A stretch of DNA of 64,000 bases from Nostoc sp. TCL26-01. GTDB lineage: Bacteria > Cyanobacteriota > Cyanobacteriia > Cyanobacteriales > Nostocaceae. A program made the translations under genes and the position numbers. Each line of letters begins with the position of its first letter. Position 1 is the stretch's first letter. Where the stretch lies: the NCBI RefSeq assembly GCF_013393945.1, contig NZ_CP040297.1, positions 5,980,809-6,044,808 of the forward strand, in the 5' to 3' direction. Shown piece after piece: positions 1 to 8,436 of the stretch. The notes under the pieces were generated by a model that made no database searches, was not told the DNA's origin, and saw only the letters and a program-made list of their open reading frames with translations.

Positions 1-462
1 AATAATAAATAATAAACCCGTGAAGAAAGTTGGCAAAGAAAACCCAACAAATACTAGAGTAGTCAAAACATGATCAATCACTGTATGCCGCTTTAAAGCA
101 GAAATCACGCCTAAAGGAATTGCTAACAACGCACCTAGTAGATAAGCCAAACCCACCACCCACAAAGTTGTCGGTAAACGTTGTAAAATCAAATCAATAA
201 CAGGACTACGACTAGTAAAAGAATAGCCCATGTCTCCTCGAACAAAAGCTATCACCCACTTGATATAACGAATATGTATTGGTTGATCCAATCCTAAAGA
301 CCTTCTAATATTCTCCCTCACCTCTGCCGTAATTGAAGGATTGAGGGCAAATTCACCCATCGGATCACCAGGGGCTAATGCTAGAATCGTAAAGATCACA
401 ATACTAATAGCAATCAGTGTCGGTATCGCCACCAACAGACGATTAATTAAATACTTACTCAT
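1..462 (-). CDS. ABC transporter permease, DppB/OppB type (partial, runs off left edge)
   Basis: Only the first 154 codons are visible; the gene continues beyond base 1. The start ATG is at 462. The protein opens with a short basic stretch (MSKYLINR) and a first membrane helix ending in ILALAPGDP, the signature N-terminus of the inner-membrane permease of peptide/nickel-type ABC importers. A soluble loop with an SLGLDQP stretch follows, then more hydrophobic helices. By family knowledge it forms half of the channel with a DppC-type partner; that partner and the ATPases are not in the window. Substrate cannot be deduced. Confidence 0.88.
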   Translation of the reverse strand, partial: MSKYLINRLLVAIPTLIAISIVIFTILALAPGDPMGEFALNPSITAEVRENIRRSLGLDQPIHIRYIKWVIAFVRGDMGYSFTSRSPVIDLILQRLPTTLWVVGLAYLLGALLAIPLGVISALKRHTVIDHVLTTLVFVGFSLPTFFTGLLFII

Positions 463-500
463 TATTTCCTCAATTCATAGCCAACTGACTCGATAAACAC

Positions 501-587
501 TCCGCGTACCTCTGTCTTGAAAAGTTTGCTCAACGGGGGAAACCCCCGCACGCAACTTTTCGCCGCGCATCCCTCCGCGTACCTCTG
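501..587. repeat. palindromic mini-element flanked by a 14-bp direct repeat
   Basis: TCCGCGTACCTCTG occurs at 501-514 and again at 574-587. Between them lies an inverted repeat with outer arms GAAAAGTT (519-526) and AACTTTTC (554-561) and an inner perfect hairpin CGGGGG-AAA-CCCCCG (534-548). The layout suggests that a palindrome was inserted into, and duplicated, part of another intergenic repeat. A related arrangement is at 24771-24906. Confidence 0.6.
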
Positions 588-590
588 CGT

Positions 591-1052
591 TTAAAAATAA
601 ATAGCCCTCATCCCTAAAATCTTCTGCGCTACTGCTTCCGTCACAGGCATTACAGATAATCTATTCCCTTGTCTCACCACCATCAACTCCTCAGACGTAA
701 ACTTTTCTTTCAGTGTTGTTAATGAAATAGGTTCAGAAAAAGCCTTGACAAATTCTACAACCACTGTTTGCCAACGGGGAGAATCAAGCGTTGATTTTGG
801 ATCATAATAATCACTCTTAGCATCAAACTGAGTAGGATCAGCAATACCTGTTTCCACTACACGCATTAACCCAAAAATCCCAGGAGGATTACTATTAGAG
901 TGATAAAAAAAAGCTAAATCTCCCGGTTGCATTTGCCGTAAAAAGTTACGCGCTTGATAATTGCGAACACCATCCCAGATAGCTTGATTGTCTTGCTGTA
1001 AATTACTAATGCCATAGACTGATGGTTCTGATTTCATTAACCAATAATTCAT
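591..1052 (-). CDS. EVE domain-containing protein
   Basis: A 153-residue protein consisting essentially of one EVE domain (formerly DUF55, thymocyte nuclear protein 1 type), related to PUA/YTH folds that bind modified nucleic-acid bases. The start is placed at MNYWLMKSEP, the classic N-terminus of the family. An upstream in-frame extension to 1208 is rejected because it translates a heptamer repeat tract. Family features seen: MKSEPSVYGI, the WDGVRNYQARNFLRQM block, the GDLAFFYHSN block, and a C-terminal RQGNRLSVMPV segment. No partner gene suggests a specific role. Monocistronic in appearance. Confidence 0.88.
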   Translation of the reverse strand: MNYWLMKSEPSVYGISNLQQDNQAIWDGVRNYQARNFLRQMQPGDLAFFYHSNSNPPGIFGLMRVVETGIADPTQFDAKSDYYDPKSTLDSPRWQTVVVEFVKAFSEPISLTTLKEKFTSEELMVVRQGNRLSVMPVTEAVAQKILGMRAIYF

Positions 1053-1114
1053 GGAATAAAATTGAGAGATGATATAGGAATCCGACTTGATTATTGAGAT
1101 TTCTTGCGTAGGTA

Positions 1115-1163
1115 GGTAACAGGTAACAGGTAACAGGTAACAGGTAACAGGTAACAGGTAACA
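1115..1163. repeat. STRR, seven tandem copies of GGTAACA
   Basis: Seven perfect GGTAACA heptamers in tandem, immediately upstream of the EVE gene. The same heptamer recurs five times at 59673-59707. Confidence 0.95.
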
Positions 1164-1280
1164 GAAAAAGAAGTAATAGAGGTGTACTGAGTTTTTTTGT
1201 GTAAGCACAGGCTACGCCAACAGAAATCAAATATGATTTCTATAAGTGTAGTAAATAATAAGGTAGGGTGTGTTACAAAT

Positions 1281-1308
1281 CAGTTATCAGTTATCAGTTA
1301 TCAGTTAC
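1281..1308. repeat. STRR, four copies of CAGTTAT-type heptamer
   Basis: Three perfect CAGTTAT units followed by CAGTTAC, in the intergenic region between ispH and the EVE gene. Confidence 0.9.
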
Positions 1309-1411
1309 CACTTAATAAACACTGTTTACTGTTTATGCACCATATTTATCGGTGCGTTAAGTGTTGCTATAACGCACCTGACAATTTAAGGTTTACTTGA
1401 TAAATCACCTC

Positions 1412-2620
1412 TTAATGTGCTGTTACTGTCGCTTTTAAGGTAAAAATTTTCTCAATGATATCTTCCACTACTTTATCTGGTGTTGATGCCCCAGAAGTAA
1501 TTCCCACAACAATCTCACCTGCTGGCAACCAATTGTCTGTAGTGACCAATTCGCCATTTAATTGTCGATGTTCAATGGTATTTCTTGATTTTATCCGTTC
1601 GACAATATCAATGTGATAGGAAGGTAAACCACGTTCGCTGGCAATTTGTTGTAATTGGGTAGTATTTGATGAGTTGAAACCACCAATTACAATCATTAAA
1701 TCTAAATTTTGCTGAACTAATTCCAGCATCGCATCTTGACGTTCTTGAGTGGCATCACAGATGGTGTTGAAGCTTTGAAAATGTCCATTTAATTCAACAG
1801 GCCCATACTTTTGTAGCATGGTATGTTCAAACAATTTCCCAATCTGCTCAGTTTCACCTTTGAGCATAGTTGTTTGGTTAGCAATACCCACACGTTCTAA
1901 ATCTTGGTCAGGATCAAATCCCGCCGAACAAGCTTTCGCAAACTTTTGTAGAAACTCTTCTCGATTACCTCCATGTAGAATGTAATCGGCAACATATTGA
2001 GCTTCCTTTAAATTTAAAACAATTAAATATTTCCCAGCAAAAGAACTAGTAGCAACCGTTTCTTCATGCTTGTATTTACCGTGAATAATTGAGGTGTAAT
2101 CACCTTTTTTATGCTTTTCTACGGTGTTCCAAACCTTCGATACCCAAGGACAAGTGGTATCAACAATTTGGCAGCCTTTATCGCTAAGTATCTGCATTTC
2201 TTGCACACTAGCACCAAAAGCAGGCAATATCACCACATCATTGTTACCCACAACAGAAAAGTCTTTCTTCCCAGCTTCCACAGGGATAAATCCTACAGAC
2301 ATTTCTTCCATGCGTTGATTCACAGAAGGATTATGGATAATCTCATTGGTAATCCAAATACGTTCTGTGGGAAAATGTTGACGAGTTTCATAAGCCATCG
2401 CCACAGCTCGTTCCACACCCCAGCAAAAACCAAAGGCTTGGGCTAACCGAATTGTGACATCACCTCGTTTGAGGATGTAATTGCGATCGCGTATTTCCTG
2501 AATTAAGCTACTTTGGTACTCTGATTGCAGTTGTGTAGCCACTTCTGCCTGATGACCAAATCCTTTACGGTTGTAATTTTCTGAATGTTGTAGTGTCCGT
2601 TTAAAAGCTTTTGTATCCAT
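1412..2620 (-). CDS. ispH: 4-hydroxy-3-methylbut-2-enyl diphosphate reductase (IspH/LytB)
   Basis: Last enzyme of the MEP isoprenoid pathway. It reduces HMBPP to IPP and DMAPP using a [4Fe-4S] cluster and is expected to be cytosolic. The start at 2620 gives MDTKAFKRTL and 402 residues, the usual length for cyanobacterial and plant-type IspH, which carry an N-terminal extension. A further upstream start (2665) would add 15 poorly conserved residues. The three cluster cysteines are visible at about C66 (GFCWGVE), C157 (DTTCPWV) and C288 (NTICDAT). Electrons probably come from ferredoxin, as in other cyanobacteria (inference). The gene stands alone, divergent from the uridine phosphorylase gene across a repeat-rich spacer. 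Confidence 0.97.
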   Translation of the reverse strand: MDTKAFKRTLQHSENYNRKGFGHQAEVATQLQSEYQSSLIQEIRDRNYILKRGDVTIRLAQAFGFCWGVERAVAMAYETRQHFPTERIWITNEIIHNPSVNQRMEEMSVGFIPVEAGKKDFSVVGNNDVVILPAFGASVQEMQILSDKGCQIVDTTCPWVSKVWNTVEKHKKGDYTSIIHGKYKHEETVATSSFAGKYLIVLNLKEAQYVADYILHGGNREEFLQKFAKACSAGFDPDQDLERVGIANQTTMLKGETEQIGKLFEHTMLQKYGPVELNGHFQSFNTICDATQERQDAMLELVQQNLDLMIVIGGFNSSNTTQLQQIASERGLPSYHIDIVERIKSRNTIEHRQLNGELVTTDNWLPAGEIVVGITSGASTPDKVVEDIIEKIFTLKATVTAH

Positions 2621-2722
2621 TGCTTTAGTTTTTAGTATCTCCTCTTTCTGATTCTCTCGTGCCAAGACACAATTTAGTTACATAGATTGGATAATAGGTA
2701 AGAAAATTATCAAAGGATTGGG

Positions 2723-2836
2723 AATAGGCAATAGGCAATAGGCAATAGGCAACAGTTATTCTCTCCTTGTCCCCTTGTCTCCTTGTCCCCCACTCCCTCA
2801 CTCCCTCACTCAGCACTCCCCCACTCTCCACTCCCC
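2723..2836. repeat. STRR cluster (AATAGGC x4, then pyrimidine-rich heptamers)
   Basis: Four AATAGGC heptamers (2723-2750) are followed by CCTTGTC-like and ACTCCCTC-like tandem units up to the udp start codon. The tract fills the spacer between divergent ispH and udp, so promoter elements must lie within or overlap the repeats. Confidence 0.85.
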
Positions 2837-3616
2837 ATGACTAATCAACGCTTTTATCATATTGGCTTTGGGCAGAATGATTTGGGTGTATCACCTCCTG
2901 TATTAGCATTATTGTCTGGTGATCCTGAACGGGCGCGTTTAATTGCTGATAGTTATTTGCAGAATGTCCAGTTGTTATCGGAAAATCGGGGACTTAACAG
3001 CTATTTGGGATACTTACCTAATGGATGTCCTGTTTTATCTGCTACTAGTGGTATGGGTGCGCCTTCTTTGAGTATTGTGGTGAATGAGTTGATGCAAGTG
3101 GGGATTAGGCAAATTATTCGCATTGGCACTTGTGGTTCCATTCAACCGCACATTCCCGTCGGTAGTATTGTGATTAGTAATGCAGCGTTGTGTCGTCAAG
3201 GTGCAGCTAACGATATTGCGCCTGTAGAGTATCCGGCGGCGGCTGATCCTTTTCTCACTGTAGCTTTGGTGAAAGCAGCGCGAGAATTAGCGGTGGATTA
3301 TTATCTGGGGATTACCGCATCAGTAGATACTTTTTATGAGGGACAAGAACGTACAGATTCTGCTAACCCAAATTTAATGCGATCGCTCCAAGGAATTACG
3401 GCAGAATATAGACGGTTAAATATCCTCAACTATGAAATGGAGTGCGGTACGCTATTTAAAATGGCTGGAGTTTACGGATTTGCGGCGGCTGCGGTTTGTG
3501 GTGTAGTTGCACAACGCACCGTTACAGAGGAAATTATTGTCTCTCAAACAGATGTGGCTGTAAAAAATGCGATCGCTACGGCTGTATATGCAGCAGGATT
3601 ACAGGCTTTAGCTTAG
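2837..3616 (+). CDS. udp: uridine phosphorylase family nucleosidase
   Basis: A 259-residue nucleoside phosphorylase of the PNP/UDP family, probably releasing ribose-1-phosphate from uridine in pyrimidine salvage. Seen: the phosphate-binding segment LSGDPERARL near residue 27, TSGMGAPS, IRIGTCGSIQ, and the nucleoside-binding motif NYEMECGTLFKMAG near residue 200, which matches the NYEME of bacterial uridine phosphorylases rather than the MTA or PNP branch. The start at MTNQRFYH (2837) is preferred; the upstream extension to 2783 translates STRR sequence. Substrate preference within the family is inferred from the motif only. Confidence 0.88.
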   Translation: MTNQRFYHIGFGQNDLGVSPPVLALLSGDPERARLIADSYLQNVQLLSENRGLNSYLGYLPNGCPVLSATSGMGAPSLSIVVNELMQVGIRQIIRIGTCGSIQPHIPVGSIVISNAALCRQGAANDIAPVEYPAAADPFLTVALVKAARELAVDYYLGITASVDTFYEGQERTDSANPNLMRSLQGITAEYRRLNILNYEMECGTLFKMAGVYGFAAAAVCGVVAQRTVTEEIIVSQTDVAVKNAIATAVYAAGLQALA

Positions 3617-3876
3617 AGATTTTTTGCATCTCAGTAGTTTTATCTAGACTTCATTCAATCTTTAATTTATTTGTCGTTGAATCTATGTAATATATACTTA
3701 AGCAAGCAAAATCACCCACTATATATAATTACTAAAAATCATTGATTAATCACCAGCAAATAGTATAGACAAGTTCTAAATTTTAGAAAAAGCTTTTTTC
3801 TAAATAATCAAAAGATTTTCCAGGATATTTGGTAAATATTTCCTGGAAAGATACAGAAAATTTGAGAATAAATATT

Positions 3877-4443
3877 ATGAATAATTTTGGAACACATAAG
3901 ATTAGCAAAAATCATCTAACTTGGATCACAATAATATCAACCCTATTTTGTCTTACCTTACCTTACAGTGTGAAAGCGGAAGATCCAGGCGAATGTTTTA
4001 TGGTCAATAACTCCGGTAGAACCATCGCCTTGAGAAAACTGTGTGGTGATAAAACAATATCGCCACAGAGAAGCAATAAAGTTTTTCGAGTTCCCATCAA
4101 ACGCCGCCTTGGCAGAACTCCAGTAATTGAAGTGACTTTCAACGAGAAAAAAACCTTTGAAATGATTTTGGATACAGGCGCAAATAATAGCCTAATTCCC
4201 CTAGAAGTTGCAATGGCATTACAACTCAAGCCTACAGGTTTTCTGCAAGCACAAATTGCCGATGGTAGCCAAGTACAGTTTCCCATTAGTAAGATTAAAT
4301 CCATGACAGCAGGTGGAGCCATAGCCAAAAATATCGAAGTAGCAATTGCTCCCAAAGCCGCCATTGGATTACTAGGACATGACTTTTTCGGTAACTACGA
4401 CATCAAGATTTTAGAAAAAGAAGTGGAATTTTATCTGCGGTAA
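3877..4443 (+). CDS. secreted retropepsin-like aspartic protease
   Basis: About 188 residues from the ATG at 3877; an upstream in-frame start at 3829 would add 16 residues. An N-terminal hydrophobic segment (LTWITIISTLFCLTLPYSVKA) looks like a signal peptide ending in an AxA-like site. The middle holds one retropepsin-type catalytic loop, MILDTGANNSLIP, followed by ADGSQV and, near the C-terminus, IGLLGHDFFGNYD, the usual hydrophobic-hydrophobic-Gly flap signature of clan AA proteases. One catalytic Asp per chain implies an active homodimer (family knowledge). A cysteine-containing N-terminal region (ECFMV, RKLCG) precedes the fold. Substrate unknown. The gene has no evident operon partner. 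Confidence 0.85.
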   Translation: MNNFGTHKISKNHLTWITIISTLFCLTLPYSVKAEDPGECFMVNNSGRTIALRKLCGDKTISPQRSNKVFRVPIKRRLGRTPVIEVTFNEKKTFEMILDTGANNSLIPLEVAMALQLKPTGFLQAQIADGSQVQFPISKIKSMTAGGAIAKNIEVAIAPKAAIGLLGHDFFGNYDIKILEKEVEFYLR

Positions 4444-4488
4444 TTATCTAGAATTCAGGAGTCAGGAGTCAGCATGAATTGGAGTCTG

Positions 4489-4735
4489 ATATCTTGCACC
4501 TAGCCCTAGCGATTAGAAATCGCACGCGACTTGCGACAATGGGGTGAACCCCGACGACACTTGCTTCAATGGGGGGAACCCCCACAACGCAGTGTCTCCA
4601 CAACGCAGTGGCTTGACTATACAAACAAAGTCTGCCTTTTCTTTGGAACGCTACGCGAACTCGGACTAACGTAAAATCAAGCTTTTAACCCACGTAGGCG
4701 GGTTTTGTCTGTGTAGCTGCGACTTCTAGTCGCCT
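4489..4735 (+). mobile_element. MITE-like interspersed repeat, copy 1 (right end degenerate)
   Basis: Begins with ATATCTTGCACCTAGCCC and runs through several short palindromes (for example GGGGTGAACCCC and GGGGGGAACCCCC) to a segment ending AGTCGCCT. The reverse complement of 46794-47031 matches it closely, including a shared stretch of more than 40 bases around 4672-4735 (AATCAAGCTTTTAACCC and onward). Copy 2 has matching termini ATCTTGCAC-TAG at both ends, so this family behaves as a MITE. Copy 1 has lost the right terminus. Confidence 0.75.
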
Positions 4736-4746
4736 GCTAAATCTTG

Positions 4747-5178
4747 TTACACAGGTTGCTGTTCTCGGTGAGAATATAGCTGATCACAGTATAATGCCCA
4801 GGCTACACCAAATAAACCACTCAGAGAAGCGGCGATCGCTGCTGTGAAACCCCATCCCAAAGGCCCAGTCCAATTCGTAATTTCTTTTAAAATTGCTGTA
4901 CTGGCTTTACTAACTACATATGCTGTGCCTGTGGCACTAATTGTAACTAAACCCAACTCTGCCAGTATCTCTAATAGTCCCTTGCTTGATAACTCTTCTT
5001 CAAAATAAATCTTCCAGATGCTTGTATACATGAGAATATCCGAGGCTGTGAGGATTAACTGTTTAGGTATTTCTCCTCCTGGTGTTGGTGCGGCTGAAGC
5101 TGTACCGCTACCGATAGAATAAGTAGCGATCGCTAAAACAGTATCTAATCTTTTTTTACCTAAGTTACTCATATACAA
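4747..5178 (-). CDS. hypothetical small membrane protein
   Basis: 143 residues (141 if the second Met at 5172 is used). Not recognised with confidence. Seen: an N-terminal moderately hydrophobic stretch with small residues (TYSIGSGTASAAPTPGG), a region TASDILMYTSIWKIYFEEELSSK, a hydrophobic helix near 75-95, and a C-terminal helix GFTAAIAASLSGLFGVAWALY followed by a charged tail. The last part resembles DUF697/YcjF-type C-terminal membrane segments, but this is only a resemblance. It lies between a MITE and a Uma2 gene on the same strand, with a 68-bp gap to the latter. Confidence 0.55.
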   Translation of the reverse strand: MYMSNLGKKRLDTVLAIATYSIGSGTASAAPTPGGEIPKQLILTASDILMYTSIWKIYFEEELSSKGLLEILAELGLVTISATGTAYVVSKASTAILKEITNWTGPLGWGFTAAIAASLSGLFGVAWALYCDQLYSHREQQPV

Positions 5179-5246
5179 GATATTTTAGTTATCACGACTA
5201 GAATATAAGATGGTCTTGGTTTAATTATAAAAATAAAGCAAATTTA

Positions 5247-5864
5247 CTAACCTTTAGGACGTAACATTTCGCCTACAGTTATGACACATTCAGGAAAAGC
5301 CAGAGGTGAAATGGTCAATTCTTCTGAGAGAATCATTTCACTTTGATAGCCTGCTGACGTTGGTAAGCGATAAACATGAAGCTTTCTTTGAGTTACATCT
5401 AACACCAAATAATCGATAATACCTGCGATCGCATACATTGGTGCTTTCACTTCTCGATCATATCTATAGCTAGTGTCGGCTACCTCAATAATTAAGAATA
5501 CCTCTGATGGCGTGGGATGATGGTCATCATAATCTAGCAGGTTGGGCATGACTACAGCTATATCTAGTTCTGGTTCAGAATAATCATTCAGTTGGATGGG
5601 AGACTGCAACCGCAATAAAACCTTGTCACCTAAACGCTCTCGTAATAACCTATCAGCACGAGTAATAGCCGATTCATGTGCTGTTCCTTTAGCTGACATT
5701 TGGATTATTTGCCCTGCAATTAATTCCACCCTTTCACCTGGGTGAAAAATCCGCGCTTCCGCCATGCGGTGATAATCTTGCACTGTTAACAGGCGAATAT
5801 CTAAAACCATATCACGGCTGATGTATTTTTGTAGAGTGGGAGAGCGATCGCCTACAGCAGACAT
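5247..5864 (-). CDS. Uma2 family (DUF820) PD-(D/E)XK-like protein
   Basis: 205 residues, full length for the Uma2 family that is greatly expanded in cyanobacteria. Seen: the N-terminal helix LLTVQDYHRMAEARIF, RVELIAGQIIQM, the core SEPELDIAVV, then VFLIIEVADTSYRYDREVKAPMYAIAGI, which supplies the acidic and Lys positions of the restriction-endonuclease-like fold. Biochemical function is not established for these proteins; a nuclease role is predicted from fold only. Next to tRNA-Ser on the same strand. A truncated relative is at 31320-31685. Confidence 0.85.
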   Translation of the reverse strand: MSAVGDRSPTLQKYISRDMVLDIRLLTVQDYHRMAEARIFHPGERVELIAGQIIQMSAKGTAHESAITRADRLLRERLGDKVLLRLQSPIQLNDYSEPELDIAVVMPNLLDYDDHHPTPSEVFLIIEVADTSYRYDREVKAPMYAIAGIIDYLVLDVTQRKLHVYRLPTSAGYQSEMILSEELTISPLAFPECVITVGEMLRPKG

Positions 5865-5921
5865 CTGTACTATGGGACTCTCACCCCAATTTTAATCATA
5901 TTTTTGACAATATCTGGTAGT

Positions 5922-5960
5922 AGATTAAACCCGACTGTTTGTCTAAGTCGGGTTTAATCT
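5922..5960 (-). terminator. strong hairpin downstream of tRNA-Ser
   Basis: Perfect 15-bp stem AGATTAAACCCGACT / AGTCGGGTTTAATCT with a 9-nt loop. It lies just past the 3' end of the tRNA in its direction of transcription and 58 bp before the Uma2 start, so it probably terminates the tRNA transcript. No long T-run follows. Confidence 0.65.
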
Positions 5961-5984
5961 ATATATTGAAACTAAATGCAAAAA

Positions 5985-6071
5985 CGGAGAGGGAGGGATT
6001 CGAACCCTCGTTGAAGTCACCCCCAAACAGACTTTCCAGGTCTGCGCCTTCAACCACTCGGCCACCTCTCC
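5985..6071 (-). tRNA. tRNA-Ser (anticodon GGA)
   Basis: Read on the minus strand, an 87-nt cloverleaf: acceptor GGAGAGG pairing with CCTCTCC plus discriminator G, D-arm with GCCGAGTGGTTGAAGGC, anticodon stem CAGAC/GTCTG around CTGGAAA (anticodon GGA, reads UCC/UCU), a long variable arm as in type II tRNAs, and the T-arm GGGTTCGAATCCC. CCA is not encoded. Confidence 0.97.
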
Positions 6072-6174
6072 AGAGGTCACGATTTACCATCTTACTCTAC
6101 AACTCCAGAAAATGCAAAGATGATAGAGAAAGATTTTTTTAGTTTTGTTCTCAACGTCTCAAAATCAAAGCAAG

Positions 6175-6543
6175 ATGTCCGATATACACACGATTACAGT
6201 ACGCGATCGCTCCACTGGCAAAGAGTACACTCTACAAGTACCAGAAGACCGATATATCCTACACACCGCCGAACATCAAGGAGTAGATTTGCCCTTTTCC
6301 TGTCGCAATGGGGCTTGTACCACTTGCGCTGTCAGGGTAATATCGGGAGATATTTATCAACCAGAGGCAGTAGGATTATCCCTAGAATTGCGTCGTCAAG
6401 GTTATGCTTTGTTATGCGTTAGTTATGCCCGTTCTGACTTGGAAGTAGAAACACAAGACGAAGACGAAGTTTACGAACTCCAGTTTGGGCGCTATTTTGC
6501 TAAAGGAAGAGTGAAAGCTGGTTTGCCTTTAGATGAAGATTAA
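6175..6543 (+). CDS. plant-type [2Fe-2S] ferredoxin with C-terminal extension
   Basis: 122 residues from MSDIHTITV at 6175; the upstream frame to 6145 has no support. The cluster motif is visible as CRNGACTTCAV plus a distal Cys in ALLCVSY, giving the C-x4-C-x2-C...C pattern of photosynthetic ferredoxins. After the usual end the chain continues about 25 residues (VYELQFGRYFAKGRVKAGLPLDED), a feature of the FdC2-like ferredoxins of cyanobacteria and plastids, which differ from PetF in redox role. The precise partner is not known from sequence. The following nuclease gene overlaps its end. Confidence 0.9.
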   Translation: MSDIHTITVRDRSTGKEYTLQVPEDRYILHTAEHQGVDLPFSCRNGACTTCAVRVISGDIYQPEAVGLSLELRRQGYALLCVSYARSDLEVETQDEDEVYELQFGRYFAKGRVKAGLPLDED

Positions 6544-7168
6544 TAGTTTTGGTATGAGGTATTGGGGATTGGTGATTGGGGATTGGGTATGGGGATTAAG
6601 AACGATTGCCTTGTCTGTTATTTCCTGCATCTCTTTCCCCCTTTGGCTAAGGAAAATCGCCTTACTAGCTTGCTTACTACTGCTGGTAGCGTGTCAAGCC
6701 AAAAATCCTAATGCGAATAATCAGGCACAAGTGCAGGTAGCGCGGGTGGTGAGTGGGCAAACTTTGGAAGTTGTAGGTATGGCTGAACGACCAAATTTGA
6801 TTTCCCAAGTGCGGTTAATTGGCGTTGATGCGCCTGATTTACGCCAGCGTCCTTGGGGGGATCAGGCTAAGGAATTTTTGGAACAATCTATTGGCGATTT
6901 AGATAAACCGGTAGTTTTGGAGTTTGATTTGCAGACAAAAGACAAAATAGATCGAACCTTGGCTTATGTGTGGAAAGATGGTGAATTATTGAATGAACAA
7001 GTGGTGAAACAAGGGTATGCTTTGTTTGTAGAGCGATCGCCTAACCACAAATACGATCAACGTCTAGAACGCGCTCAACAATGGGCAAGAATCATGGGAC
7101 AAGGTATCTGGAACCCAGAAAAACCCATGCGCCAAACTCCGGCTGAGTTTCGCAGACTAAATCGGTAA
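6533..7168 (+). CDS. thermonuclease-family (SNase) lipoprotein
   Basis: A staphylococcal-nuclease-fold protein: VARVVSGQTLEV, VRLIGVDAPDLRQRPWGDQAKEFL, KIDRTLAYVWKDGELLNEQVVKQGYA, and a final ALFVERSP...GIWNP. A lipobox LLVAC precedes the domain, so the mature enzyme is probably a lipoprotein exported to the periplasmic side. The N-terminus is uncertain: the first 30 codons from 6533 run through GGGATTGG-type repeats typical of intergenic DNA, so translation may start at 6554 or at a TTG/GTG nearer LRKIALLACL. Predicted to cut nucleic acids in a Ca-dependent way (family knowledge). Confidence 0.82.
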   Translation: MKINSFGMRYWGLVIGDWVWGLRTIALSVISCISFPLWLRKIALLACLLLLVACQAKNPNANNQAQVQVARVVSGQTLEVVGMAERPNLISQVRLIGVDAPDLRQRPWGDQAKEFLEQSIGDLDKPVVLEFDLQTKDKIDRTLAYVWKDGELLNEQVVKQGYALFVERSPNHKYDQRLERAQQWARIMGQGIWNPEKPMRQTPAEFRRLNR

Positions 7169-7344
7169 GTGCTGAGTGCTGAGTGCTGTTAGCGGTAGCG
7201 GGGCGTTTAGCCCGTGCTGAGTGAGGGAGTGAGGGAGTGAGGGAGTGAGAGAGTGAGGGAGTGAAGGAGTAAGAATTGCTAATGACTAATGACTAATGAC
7301 TATTGACTATTGACCATTGACTATTGACTATTGACTATTGACCA
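7169..7344. repeat. STRR cluster with embedded palindromic mini-element
   Basis: Tandem GTGCTGA units, then GTGAGGGA-type units, then GACTATT/GACTAAT units up to the next start codon. At 7188-7213 the GTGCTGA run is interrupted by GTTAGCGGTAGCGGGGCGTT and a few following bases, a palindrome-like insert that recurs, inverted, at 44749-44775. Confidence 0.85.
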
Positions 7345-8157
7345 ATGACTAACTTAAAAACTTTTCTCGATATTGCGACAGAAGCGGCGCTGGCTGCGGG
7401 TGGTGTTTTACAGGGTTATTTGGGGAAGTTGGAAGATGCTGTTACAGAAAAAGGCCGTCCAGGTGATTTAGTTACCGCAGCTGATAAGGCTTCAGAAGCG
7501 GTGATTTTAGAAATTTTACAGCGTCATTTTCCTCAACACTCTATTTTGGCAGAAGAATCGGGGAAACTAGGGAATCAAGATAATGAATATCTGTGGGCAA
7601 TAGATCCCTTGGATGGAACGACCAACTATGCTCACCAATATCCTGCTTTTTGTGTGTCTATTGGGTTGTTAGTTGCTGGTGTACCACAAGTAGGGGTAAT
7701 TTATGACCCTTTTCATAATGAGTTATTTCAGGCTGCTGCTAGTTTGGGTGCAACACGCAATCGTCGCCCCATAAATGTTTCTGATACATCTGAATTAAGC
7801 AAAAGCTTATTGGTGACAGGCTTTGCTTACGATCGCCGCGAAACATCAGATAATAATTATGCAGAATTTTGTCACCTGACTCATCTGACTCAAGGTGTTC
7901 GCCGTAGTGGTTCCGCCGCTTTGGATTTGGCTTATGTCGCTTGTGGGCGTGTTGATGGTTACTGGGAACGGGGGATATCACCGTGGGATATTGTGGCTGG
8001 GGTAATTTTGTTACAAGAAGCCGGAGGGAAAGTCACAGCTTACGATGGTACTCCTTTAAAAATTGCTTCTGGGAGAATTCTCGCAACTAATGGTTATATT
8101 CACAACAACCTTAGTCAAGCATTAATGCAAGTACCACCACTATCGGCTTGGGAATAA
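7345..8157 (+). CDS. suhB: inositol monophosphatase family phosphatase
   Basis: 270 residues, standard length for the IMPase/FBPase-like family. Metal-binding motifs are intact: AEESG near residue 72, DPLDGTTNY near 89, and SPWDIVAGVILLQEAGG near 212. These bind the Mg ions that hydrolyse a sugar- or inositol-phosphate ester. Cyanobacterial members act variously on inositol-1-phosphate, histidinol phosphate or fructose bisphosphate. The gene lies two positions upstream of hisZ, which might hint at a histidinol-phosphate role, but that is only inference. Start ATG follows the STRR tract directly. Confidence 0.87.
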   Translation: MTNLKTFLDIATEAALAAGGVLQGYLGKLEDAVTEKGRPGDLVTAADKASEAVILEILQRHFPQHSILAEESGKLGNQDNEYLWAIDPLDGTTNYAHQYPAFCVSIGLLVAGVPQVGVIYDPFHNELFQAAASLGATRNRRPINVSDTSELSKSLLVTGFAYDRRETSDNNYAEFCHLTHLTQGVRRSGSAALDLAYVACGRVDGYWERGISPWDIVAGVILLQEAGGKVTAYDGTPLKIASGRILATNGYIHNNLSQALMQVPPLSAWE

Positions 8158-8436
8158 ATAATTCGTAAACCACTGGAAATCATACAGTCAAGTTGTACGC
8201 CTAAGCAATACGTAGAAAAAGTCAAATACTTAATTATAAGTTCAGGAAAATTACGTAGAAAGATAAATAACTCTTTTCTAGCTTATGCTTTCTAGTCCAT
8301 GCCTGTGCCTTCTAGCTTAATTAAATAAAGATTAGTCAAAGAGTAGCAAATAATCGCTGTAACCTACTGACGTTTACCCAATCAAGCGCAGTAAACTAGA
8401 ACAAATCTTACGGCTCTTTTGGTGCAAAACTGCTAT

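Noticed and set aside
1115..1163. Regular GGTAACA repeat as a CRISPR array
   Set aside because: The repeat unit is 7 bp in direct tandem with no spacers, and no cas genes occur in the window.
1006..1400. ORFs at 1006-1230 (minus) and 1197-1400 (plus)
   Set aside because: Both translate heptamer repeats and intergenic sequence and overlap the EVE gene leader.
3963..4364. 133-codon minus-strand ORF
   Set aside because: Antisense shadow of the aspartic protease gene; no family features.
5939..6142. 67-codon plus-strand ORF
   Set aside because: Runs through the tRNA-Ser gene in antisense.
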